From: Nocardia ninae NBRC 108245
GTDB taxonomy: Bacteria > Actinomycetota > Actinomycetes > Mycobacteriales > Mycobacteriaceae
Length of the DNA stretch: 64,000 nucleotides
NCBI RefSeq assembly: GCF_007990755.1
Contig: NZ_BJXA01000014.1
Span: forward strand, 62,001-126,000
Direction of reading: 5' to 3'
Below the pieces are notes generated by a model. That model saw only the letters and a list, made by a program, of their open reading frames with translations. It had not been told where the DNA came from and did no database searches. Each line of letters starts with the position of its first letter. Within the stretch, counting starts at the first letter, position 1. The position numbers were made by a program, and so were the translations under genes. Positions 57,761-64,000 of this stretch are shown one piece after another.

Positions 57761-57923
57761 CCCGCTCCTTCTCGTCTTGGGCCGACCCCACCGTACAGCA
57801 AAAACACTTCCAGTCAGTTCAGCTGTATGTATTGGATACTTGAATCAAGCGTCGTATTCTCATGGTACGCAATATCACGATTTCGACCTTGCTTCGGCAG
57901 TTACTGCAATGGATCGGGGAACG

Positions 57924-58223
57924 ATGGCGGTACACGTAATCGGCCATTCGATGAGCAGCGACCAGACCGACCACCAGGCGCGGAGCGTCGGGGACGGGGG
58001 ATGGGTGGTCAGCTTTCTGCCCGGACGAACGCTCACCGCAGCTCAGGCGGTAGCCGCATTAAGAGGCGCTGAAGAGCTGGCCGCTCTCCGCGAATACGCC
58101 CAGGACCTCAGCCTGACCGCGCTGGAGCTCGCGGGGATGGCGGAAGCGCCGTGTTCCTGGCCAACTTGCCCGCCTACGCAGGCCAAATCAAACGCTCGCC
58201 GTTGGATGCGAGCCAGCCGATGA
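57924..58223 (+). CDS. Small conserved actinobacterial protein, 99 residues
   Basis: ATG 57924 has GGGGA upstream; another in-frame ATG lies at 57909. The core DGGWVVSFLPGRTLTAAQAVAALRGAEELAALREYA resembles short proteins common in Nocardia and Streptomyces accessory regions. Its last 20 residues (APCSWPTCPPTQAKSNARRWMRASR) look atypical and may result from a frameshift. Function unknown. First gene of a rightward run reaching 61304. Confidence 0.55.
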   Translation: MAVHVIGHSMSSDQTDHQARSVGDGGWVVSFLPGRTLTAAQAVAALRGAEELAALREYAQDLSLTALELAGMAEAPCSWPTCPPTQAKSNARRWMRASR

Positions 58224-58389
58224 TGCACGGCCGAGCGTTGCTGCGTGGTAGGCGGATTCAGGGTTTCAGCGCGGGTGCGGCGAAGGGGCGGCAGGACGCT
58301 GCTGAGTGTGCGTGGGAACCGATCGAGTTGCGACCGCTGCTGACGGTCGTCAGCAATCAGGATGGACGCCACGCGAAGGCGGTGCAGTG

Positions 58390-58857
58390 ATGTTCGAGAG
58401 CTGTCACACGCCCAACGAGGTGGCTGATGTCTACCGCCGCAAGTTCGGGCTGCCGGTCGAGCTGTTCGATCGGCGGGCGTTCATCGCAACTGGTGACACG
58501 GTTGGCGCGGTCTTGATGCCGCCGCCGTTGGGGCTGCGGGTGAAGAAGGCTTTCAGTGATGAGGTGTCGGTGCCGATCATCCGGCATTTCCCACGAGGCG
58601 GCCACTGGATCTTCCTTGCTAGCCGCCGTGGGCGTGTGCGCAACCGCGCGATAACTGCGTTGATGCGCCATGACGGAACAGTGCTGTCACCCCGTACACG
58701 CGTGTGGTTGCCGATGACCGATGCTGGGATCGAGTGGACGTGGTTTTCACCGCCGCATCCGGGTGCGGTTCTGCCGACGCTCCCGTTGGTGATGCATACG
58801 GCATTGGCCGTGATTGACCAGGACGAAATGTCGTCTAGTCCAGCGCTGAAGCGGTGA
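58390..58857 (+). CDS. Conserved hypothetical protein, 155 residues
   Basis: Begins MFESCHTPNEVADVYRRKFGLPVELFDRRAFIATGDTVGAVLMPPPLGLRVKKAF and continues PVIRHFPRGGHWIFLASRR...ALMRHDGTVLSPRTRVWLPMTDAGIEWTWFSPP. This resembles small actinobacterial proteins related in layout to primase-polymerase N-terminal domains (a strand with H near the GGHWIFL segment), but the catalytic aspartates are not evident. Function unassigned. Confidence 0.6.
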   Translation: MFESCHTPNEVADVYRRKFGLPVELFDRRAFIATGDTVGAVLMPPPLGLRVKKAFSDEVSVPIIRHFPRGGHWIFLASRRGRVRNRAITALMRHDGTVLSPRTRVWLPMTDAGIEWTWFSPPHPGAVLPTLPLVMHTALAVIDQDEMSSSPALKR

Positions 58858-58904
58858 TCCCGCTGCGCGCTTGCGCATCCGCGCGGTCGGACAGGTGGTG
58901 ACCT

Positions 58905-59339
58905 GTGTTGTCTCTCCCGTCCGATGACGAGTTGTTCCTGGCGATCCGGGGCCAACTCTCCGATGAGCATCGGCTCTGCCAGCTCGCCAATGAACTGGGC
59001 CAGCTGCACTGGCAACAGTTGGTCGGCGAGCCTACAGCTTCCGAAATCCACTGCAAGAGAGCGGAACTCATCCATGACGTTGACTCGTGGGTGTCGGCTC
59101 GGCTGCCGATCCCGCACCGGTCCGCAACTCTGCACACCGAGACTCTCGGCCAGGTGGTCGACAGATTCGCGGGCGCTGTCGTGCATGCCTATCACCTGTT
59201 GATGACGCTCGAACCCGACGACGTGAAAGTCCACGCCGCTTGGTATCGGCTGGCCGAGCTCGCAGACGGCTACACCGACCTGTGCACCGAAGTCAGCAAC
59301 CGGGCGCGGCGGCTTCCTGCTCTCGGGGACCGCCATTGA
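58905..59339 (+). CDS. DUF4254-family protein
   Basis: GTG start; 144 residues, all helical. LANELGQLHWQQLVGEPTASEIHCKRAELIHDVDSWVSARLP and LGQVVDRFAGAVVHAYHLLM...HAAWYRLAELADGYTDLCTEV match DUF4254 of actinomycetes, where it commonly lies near the small genes seen here. Biochemical role unknown. A 38-codon frame overlapping its stop (59336-59452) may be translated but is not supported further. Confidence 0.7.
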   Translation: MLSLPSDDELFLAIRGQLSDEHRLCQLANELGQLHWQQLVGEPTASEIHCKRAELIHDVDSWVSARLPIPHRSATLHTETLGQVVDRFAGAVVHAYHLLMTLEPDDVKVHAAWYRLAELADGYTDLCTEVSNRARRLPALGDRH

Positions 59340-59470
59340 CCACGAGCAGACCGGGCGAACCTTCCTCGAAGCGCTCAGGGGGCGTCGGTCACCGACCCGC
59401 TGTGTCCGCTCGGCACCGAACTTTCCTTCCGAAATCCGCAACATCACAGTGAAAAGGAGTGCGATAGAAC

Positions 59471-60400
59471 ATGTTCGATGACCCACCACCGATGACCGGC
59501 CATCCGATGGCGGCAGCGTATACCCGTGCGATGACAGGCTGGTTGGACAAGGTGATGATCCTGGATACAGACGTGTTTTACGATCCGGATGACCTTGCGG
59601 CGTTGGTCCTTGCCGCCGGGACTGTGCCGAATCTCGTGGTGATCACCGCTGATGAGACTGGCGGTCGGCGGGCTCGGCTTGCCCGCCACGCGCTGGATCT
59701 GCTGGATCGTGCCGACGTGCCGGTGATCGCCGGCCTCGAACTCCCGGGCGGCGAGCGGCGGTTCCTGATGGACGATTACCTCGATGGCCTGAAGCCGCAG
59801 CCCGATGATCTGGTCGACTCGGTGGCCCGGATCTGCGCCACCACGACCGGCCTGATCGACTGGGTCGGCATGGGGCCGATGACCAACTACGCCGCTGTCG
59901 TGACCGCTGCCCCGGAGCTGGCCGAGCGGTTCGTCTTGACCCAAATGGGCGGTTGGATCGACAAATATCGAGACAAGAGCCGTGCCAGCCACAACCTACG
60001 CACGGACACCGTCTCTGCGGGATTGGGTTTGCGGGTCGCGCACAAGCCGAGGTTGATGCTGTCCGATTTCACCAACGCGCCAGCGATTCACATCACCCCT
60101 GAATGGGCGTTGATGGGAAGCCTGCGGTCATCGGTTCATCCGGCGGCGAAGCTCCTGGTGGCGAACTTCGACGTCTGGTTCGAAAGGCGGGGCGGTAGTT
60201 GGATGCATGACCCGCTGGCACTCAGCCTCGGCCTCAACTTGCCGTTCGTGAGGTTGCGCAGCGAGTGGCTTCGGATTGCACCTGATGCCCGGCTCTACCG
60301 CGATCTGGATGGTCGCGTGATGGAGGTATCGAGTGCGGTTGACTACTCGGGCTTCCTCGATTGGTTCCATGAGGGGCTGCTAGCCGGGGTATGCCGATGA
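59471..60400 (+). CDS. Nucleoside hydrolase-like protein
   Basis: The 309-residue product has the calcium-binding N-terminal motif MILDTDVFYDPDDLAALVLAAG (canonical DTDPGxDDAxAL with changes), GLIDWVGMGPMTNYAAVV in place of GPLTNLA, and GSWMHDPLALSLGLN with the final aspartate. These are the substrate and metal sites of inosine-uridine-preferring nucleoside hydrolases, which cleave the N-glycosidic bond. The start ATG has AAAAGGAG upstream. The altered first motif leaves the activity open to doubt. Confidence 0.75.
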   Translation: MFDDPPPMTGHPMAAAYTRAMTGWLDKVMILDTDVFYDPDDLAALVLAAGTVPNLVVITADETGGRRARLARHALDLLDRADVPVIAGLELPGGERRFLMDDYLDGLKPQPDDLVDSVARICATTTGLIDWVGMGPMTNYAAVVTAAPELAERFVLTQMGGWIDKYRDKSRASHNLRTDTVSAGLGLRVAHKPRLMLSDFTNAPAIHITPEWALMGSLRSSVHPAAKLLVANFDVWFERRGGSWMHDPLALSLGLNLPFVRLRSEWLRIAPDARLYRDLDGRVMEVSSAVDYSGFLDWFHEGLLAGVCR

Positions 60401-60723
60401 GGTGGGGACGTTGGCTGCATGCCCATCCGCAGAACACCTCTTACCCGAATCCGGCGGTCGAGGACTCTGACTGCTCCTCGATCCCGCCTGGCGTCGCGGC
60501 GGGTGGGGCTGGCTACGTTCGGCTCCACGCTGATTGCGGCAGAGCCGAATTCGACGCGAACCACGACCTGGCCCGGGTCGCCTGCCCGGCGGTGTGGTGC
60601 GGGTCGGTGTCGGTGGACGACAACACGATCCGGCCACATCAGACGTGGGACAAACTCCCGTGCTGGTGGAGCGGATGGCGCATCGTCGATGACGGCGTCG
60701 CGGTCGAGCGGGCGGTGTCGTGA
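60397..60723 (+). CDS. Hypothetical protein, 108 residues
   Basis: ATG overlaps the nucleoside hydrolase stop (ATGA). The product is Cys- and Trp-rich (MRWGRWLHAHPQNTSYPNPAVEDSDCSSIPP...ADCGRAEFDANHDLARVACPAVWCGSVSV...KLPCWWSGWRIVDDGVAVERA). Several Cys could bind a metal. No family recognised. Confidence 0.55.
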   Translation: MRWGRWLHAHPQNTSYPNPAVEDSDCSSIPPGVAAGGAGYVRLHADCGRAEFDANHDLARVACPAVWCGSVSVDDNTIRPHQTWDKLPCWWSGWRIVDDGVAVERAVS

Positions 60724-61085
60724 ACGCAGCAAACCCCGATAACGGCAGCGCCATCACACGTTTCGGCGATTGCCTCGTCGATCCGGGGAAACTCACCAGC
60801 ACTAAGGCGATTGCTGTGATGAGCGAGCATTACGCCTGCCCGCCCGAGTGCTTGCCGCTCAGACGGGCCGACACGGCTCTGAACACCGAAGATGGCGCGG
60901 TGCCGGTCCTCGCCGAGCAGGACGCAGAGCGGAAGTGGGATACCGAAATGGCGGGGTTGTGCCGGGAGGCGATACGACTGGTCACCCGAGCCCAACAACG
61001 CGAGGAGCCCGACCCGCCACCCTCGGCCGATGGCGATTCGGGAGCTTCAGAGGTCGATGAGTGTCCCGCACGTACCGCTGGCTAG
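60720..61085 (+). CDS. Hypothetical protein, 121 residues
   Basis: GTG overlaps the preceding stop (GTGA). The product (MNAANPDNGSAITRFGDCLVDPGKLTSTKAIAVMSEHYACPPECLPLRRADTALNTEDG...EEPDPPPSADGDSGASEVDE) ends in a disordered acidic tail. No family recognised. Co-translated with the previous gene. Confidence 0.55.
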   Translation: MNAANPDNGSAITRFGDCLVDPGKLTSTKAIAVMSEHYACPPECLPLRRADTALNTEDGAVPVLAEQDAERKWDTEMAGLCREAIRLVTRAQQREEPDPPPSADGDSGASEVDECPARTAG

Positions 61086-61169
61086 CCCGCATGAGACTCC
61101 CGCCTTGATTGCCAGGGCTGAACATTTCTGCCCGACAACATTTTCCGTCCACACTGCTAGGAGAACACC

Positions 61170-61304
61170 ATGGGTCGCTTGTACACCGCCGTCGCGACGC
61201 TGACCTACGCGATCACGGCGATAGTCATCTACGACACGATCGTCACCTACGCGCGCCATCAAGTATTCGCAGAACTTCGTGGCAGCAGCTTCGGCAGAGA
61301 CTAA
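61170..61304 (+). CDS. Small membrane protein, 44 residues
   Basis: ATG with AGGAG about 6 nt upstream. The product (MGRLYTAVATLTYAITAIVIYDTIVTYARHQVF...) has a single transmembrane helix near the N-terminus and a polar C-terminus. It ends the rightward run and is followed by a very strong terminator. Confidence 0.55.
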   Translation: MGRLYTAVATLTYAITAIVIYDTIVTYARHQVFAELRGSSFGRD

Positions 61305-61335
61305 TCCGCAGGTTAACGGTGAGCCGTTGAACCGT

Positions 61336-61373
61336 CACGGCCCGGTCGCCCCGCGCGGGGCGACCGGGCCGTG
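61336..61373. terminator. Perfect 38-bp palindromic terminator
   Basis: CACGGCCCGGTCGCCCC and its exact complement form a 17-bp stem with loop GCGC, between convergent genes ending at 61304 and 61378. Confidence 0.9.
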
Positions 61374-61377
61374 CCCG

Positions 61378-62379
61378 TCAGGTCGGCAACCAGTAGTGGC
61401 AGATTCCGTCGTCGGTGATGGTGTCGAGGTCGCCGCCGCAGGCGGTGATCACTCGCCGGGAGGCGGTGTTGTCGCTGCGGCAGGTCAGCAGGGCGCGCGC
61501 AATACCGAGATCCTTTGCCAGTGGCAGGGTTTGGCGCAGGATCTGGGTGCCGTATCCGCGCCCGCGATGCTCCGGCATGACGACGTAGCCGATGTGGCCG
61601 CCCCAATGGCTGAGCCGTCTGGTGAGGCGGTGCCGAATATCGCTGCTGCCGATGATCTGCCCGGCGGCGTCCTCGGCCATGAGGAAGGTACTCGGCACTG
61701 TCTCCGGAGCCAGATCGATGCCTTGCCGCGCCCTGTCGAGCTGGTCGAGATAGGCCGCCCAGGGGCCTCGGTAGTCCTTGGCGAAGTCGAACCCGTCGGC
61801 GTGTAACCGGGCACGGACGGCGAGGAATTGGGCCTCGTCGTGTGGACCGAGCAGCCGCAGCCCTAGGCCAAGGTGCGAACGTGACGGTGACGCGGTGCGC
61901 GAGCCCGACGTCAGCGGCAGTGCCATCTCGATCTCGGCGACGGCCGGAGCGTCGAGAGCGTGCCGATTCCGGCCGGTGGCGGTGAAGCCGAGGCGGGTAT
62001 ACAGCGTTCGCGCGTGGGCGTTGGAGTCGGTGAACCACAGCCGCAGCCGGTCGTGTCCGTCGGCGCGTGCCCAGTCGGCCACCGCGCCGACGAGCAGGTC
62101 GGAGATTCCGGTGCCGCGGGCTGGTGGACTCACCCATACCGACTCCACCGAGGGACCTTCGGCGCCGGGGACGCCCCCGGCCGAGCCGAGGAGCTCGCCG
62201 TCGCCCGCGGCGACGAACAGTGCCTGGCCATCCATCCAGCGTCTCCACTGCCCCTCGTCCCACGCCGAGGCGACTTCGAATGCCGAGCCGAACACGCCAT
62301 CGCGCGCTTCGGTCAATGCCGCGAGGCGCACCGTTCGTACGAGCTGCCAGGCGTCGCTATCCACTCGGCGTATGGTCAT
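61378..62379 (-). CDS. Tandem GNAT N-acetyltransferase
   Basis: Two GNAT domains in 333 residues. The first (about 1-155) has ESVWVSPPARGTGISDLLVGAVADWAR and ARTLYTRLGFTATGRNRH. The second (about 170-333) has HIGYVVMPEHRGRGYGTQILRQTLPLAKDLG and LTCRSDNTASRRVITACGG. Q/RxxGxG/A acetyl-CoA loops are visible in both, clearer in the second (RGRGYGT). Substrate unknown. Tandem GNATs in actinomycetes include mycothiol synthase-like and drug-modifying enzymes. Confidence 0.85.
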   Translation of the reverse strand: MTIRRVDSDAWQLVRTVRLAALTEARDGVFGSAFEVASAWDEGQWRRWMDGQALFVAAGDGELLGSAGGVPGAEGPSVESVWVSPPARGTGISDLLVGAVADWARADGHDRLRLWFTDSNAHARTLYTRLGFTATGRNRHALDAPAVAEIEMALPLTSGSRTASPSRSHLGLGLRLLGPHDEAQFLAVRARLHADGFDFAKDYRGPWAAYLDQLDRARQGIDLAPETVPSTFLMAEDAAGQIIGSSDIRHRLTRRLSHWGGHIGYVVMPEHRGRGYGTQILRQTLPLAKDLGIARALLTCRSDNTASRRVITACGGDLDTITDDGICHYWLPT

Positions 62380-62534
62380 CGCTCGATCGTGCGCAGGTCA
62401 GATGATCACCGCAACGCAATATCGCGGCCAGTCTCTCGGAGTTGTCGGCCTTGCCGCCGCCGGGCCGTTGGGCTTCGTCGATGGCCGCGATGTGGTAGGC
62501 AGACCAGAACAAGGTCGTCGGGTGGGAGGCAGGC

Positions 62535-63776
62535 ATGGATCACGCAGCGGCGGAGGCGTCACTGGCCTCGGTCAAGCTCGATATCCTCAGCAACGACCGC
62601 GAGTGTGATCGCGTTGCCCGGCTCTACCTTGCCGCGGGCGAGGTCCCGCGCTTCGATGTCAGTACAGGCAATTTCACCAGAGATCCGTTTCTCCTGTGCG
62701 CGAGTCAGTACTGGGGCCAGCGGCTACTCGACGAGCCGACCGTCACCGTGGCCGCCGAGTGTGCCAGCTGGCTGGCCGACCGCGTCGCCCTCGAGCTTCG
62801 CGAGGCCGTGGCCGAGCGGTGGAGTGTCGAATTCGCGGTCAGAACAAGGCATCTGGTCCAACCTGCCGATGAAGTCCTCACGACTCTGTCCGAATTCGCC
62901 GACGATGTCCTCGACCGATCTGGCCTGCGGATGATCTGTCTCTACCAGGCGAGCAAACTGCGCTCGAACTATCACTTCGAGGAGCTGGTGAGCTTCCTCG
63001 ATGCCGTGGAGACCGCAGGCATCCTCGACTCCGAAGACAGCCCGGTGTTCACAGCCCTGCGGGCAGCAGGGCTATTGGGCGGCAGGGCGCGCCGCACCGA
63101 GGTCGCACTGGGACTGGCGGAGCAGGCTTGGGCCTGCCCGGCCCGGACCCACGTATCGATCGACATCATCACCGCCGCACTCGATGACGCGCCACCGTTC
63201 GACGGGCAGGGCGAGCTGCTCCGCCGCTATGCCTGCGACGCCGTCGCCGCTCACTCCGAGGACCATGCGTTTCACTACCGTCTGGCCCGGGGGCTGCATC
63301 TCTGCGGAGACGACGATGCCGCCCTCGGTGCCGTCGATGAAGCCGTGCAACGGATTCCGTCGCCGATCGACGCCTCGGACTATCTCGTGCTGATGGCCCG
63401 CTACCGCGATCTGCGCCACGCGATCTCGGTAAGCCGCGACGCGGCAGCGGCGGCCACGGCCGCCGAGGAAAACACCGACCAACTGCTCAGCGTGGCCCGT
63501 AGCCGGATAGAGGAGGCGGACCAACTCACCGAATCGGTCCGCCGCCACGGCACACTATCGGACTCGACGCGGCGATTGGTGGGTTTCCTGGCGCTATTCG
63601 GCTGCGCCGTAGCGTTCTTCGCAAGCTCTTCTGCTGTCCAGGCAGATCAGCAACTCGGGCTCGCCGATCGCCAAGCACAGGTCATCCTGCTCGGCAGCAG
63701 CCTCGCGTTGTTCATCGTGATCCTCTTCGGCGCCACAAGCCTTATCCACAGGCTCGGTCGGAATCGACGCCGATAG
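62535..63776 (+). CDS. C-terminally anchored membrane protein, helical repeat type
   Basis: ATG with GGGAGG upstream; 413 residues. The first 330 residues are helical with TPR-like periodicity (ELLRRYACDAVAAHSEDHAFHYRLARGLHLCGDDDAALGAVDEAVQRI). A coiled coil follows around 300-345 (AAAATAAEENTDQLLSVARSRIEEADQLTESVRRHG). Two transmembrane helices (LVGFLALFGCAVAFFASSSAV and VILLGSSLALFIVILFGATSLI) lie at the end. Most of the protein would face the cytoplasm. No family name assigned. Confidence 0.65.
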   Translation: MDHAAAEASLASVKLDILSNDRECDRVARLYLAAGEVPRFDVSTGNFTRDPFLLCASQYWGQRLLDEPTVTVAAECASWLADRVALELREAVAERWSVEFAVRTRHLVQPADEVLTTLSEFADDVLDRSGLRMICLYQASKLRSNYHFEELVSFLDAVETAGILDSEDSPVFTALRAAGLLGGRARRTEVALGLAEQAWACPARTHVSIDIITAALDDAPPFDGQGELLRRYACDAVAAHSEDHAFHYRLARGLHLCGDDDAALGAVDEAVQRIPSPIDASDYLVLMARYRDLRHAISVSRDAAAAATAAEENTDQLLSVARSRIEEADQLTESVRRHGTLSDSTRRLVGFLALFGCAVAFFASSSAVQADQQLGLADRQAQVILLGSSLALFIVILFGATSLIHRLGRNRRR

Positions 63777-64000
63777 AGGTCTCGCCCACGTCCGGGAACG
63801 GCTCGCAACTCCGTAGGGGCGGGGGTTCCTCCAGCCGAGGCCGGCGAGCGCTGTGGGCCTCGATAATCGGCGGGTGGCAACCCTCTGCGCCTGATTCGCG
63901 GTCGCGACCAGGCTCGGACTCCGGATACCGGTGGTGTGGTGCGCGGATCCGCCAGCTCAGCGGCGATGCACGCGCAGGGCGTCGTGCACGGCGCGACGTG
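63777..64000. other. Window end without recognised gene
   Basis: The last 224 bases show no supported gene, hairpin or repeat. The minus-strand frame 63647-63880 is considered a shadow. Confidence 0.4.

Noticed and set aside
57840-57862. Promoter from TTGAAT with 17-nt spacing in the XRE divergent region
   Set aside because: The hexamer at the -10 position (TGGTAC) is a poor match, so no promoter is called.
58151-58390. 79-residue plus-strand frame ending in TGATG before the next gene
   Set aside because: No ribosome-binding site, overlaps the preceding gene and no recognisable sequence; not enough to call a gene.
61313-62263. 316-residue minus-strand frame
   Set aside because: Out-of-frame shadow of the tandem GNAT gene; extremely Arg-rich, with no start signal.
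1-64000. CRISPR array
   Set aside because: No regularly spaced direct repeats of 25-40 bases were seen anywhere in the window.
1-64000. Canonical tRNA, rRNA or insertion sequence
   Set aside because: No full-length tRNA, no rRNA sequence and no transposase with terminal repeats were recognised; only the shortened tRNA-like element is reported.

Overview
The window reads as a high-GC actinomycete chromosome, most likely Nocardia or a close mycolic-acid relative. Third codon positions are strongly GC-biased, GTG and TTG starts are common, and the gene families are typical of that group (WXG100 proteins, YbaB-like ESX partners, a DUF397/DUF5753 regulator pair, DUF4254). The genus is inferred from these traits and was not tested.

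Positions 1 to about 42.2 kb are the greater part of a long-tailed (siphovirus-type) prophage. The early/replication side (1-6.5 kb) carries a ParB-like protein, a C5-cytosine methylase, a replication-initiator-like protein and a TSPPY methylase, mostly joined by 1-4 nt stop/start overlaps. A 1620-residue Type ISP restriction-modification enzyme (6.6-11.5 kb), an HNH nuclease, a caspase-like protein and a ParB-methylase fusion follow. The virion genes run in standard order: terminase, portal, prohead protease, HK97 capsid, head-tail connectors, major tail protein, frameshifted tail chaperones, tape measure, Dit-like and Tal-like tail proteins, endolysin and holin, then glycine-rich tail proteins. 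No integrase or attachment site was found; the left end lies outside the window.

Three cargo items sit inside the virion region. A lipoprotein-type amidohydrolase lies between the major tail protein and the tail chaperone. A minus-strand ESX/type VII toxin cassette lies between the holin and the glycine-rich tail genes. A 130-residue mini-intein interrupts the Tal-like tail protein.

From 42.3 to 56.5 kb lies what may be an undescribed peptide-derived biosynthetic locus. A STAND/TPR regulator and a HAD-like protein are transcribed leftward. A 20-codon candidate precursor peptide, a PqqD-like recognition protein, a SPASM radical SAM enzyme, a B12-type radical SAM enzyme, a Gfo/Idh/MocA oxidoreductase, two Fe(II)/2-oxoglutarate oxygenases, a NodU-type carbamoyltransferase, a methyltransferase and a paralogous histidyl-tRNA synthetase are transcribed rightward, nearly all with overlapping ends, and finish at a hairpin terminator.

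The last 7.5 kb (56.5-64 kb) is ordinary accessory chromosome: a DUF397/XRE-DUF5753 pair, a plus-strand run of small conserved genes around a nucleoside hydrolase, a tandem GNAT acetyltransferase and a C-terminally anchored membrane protein.
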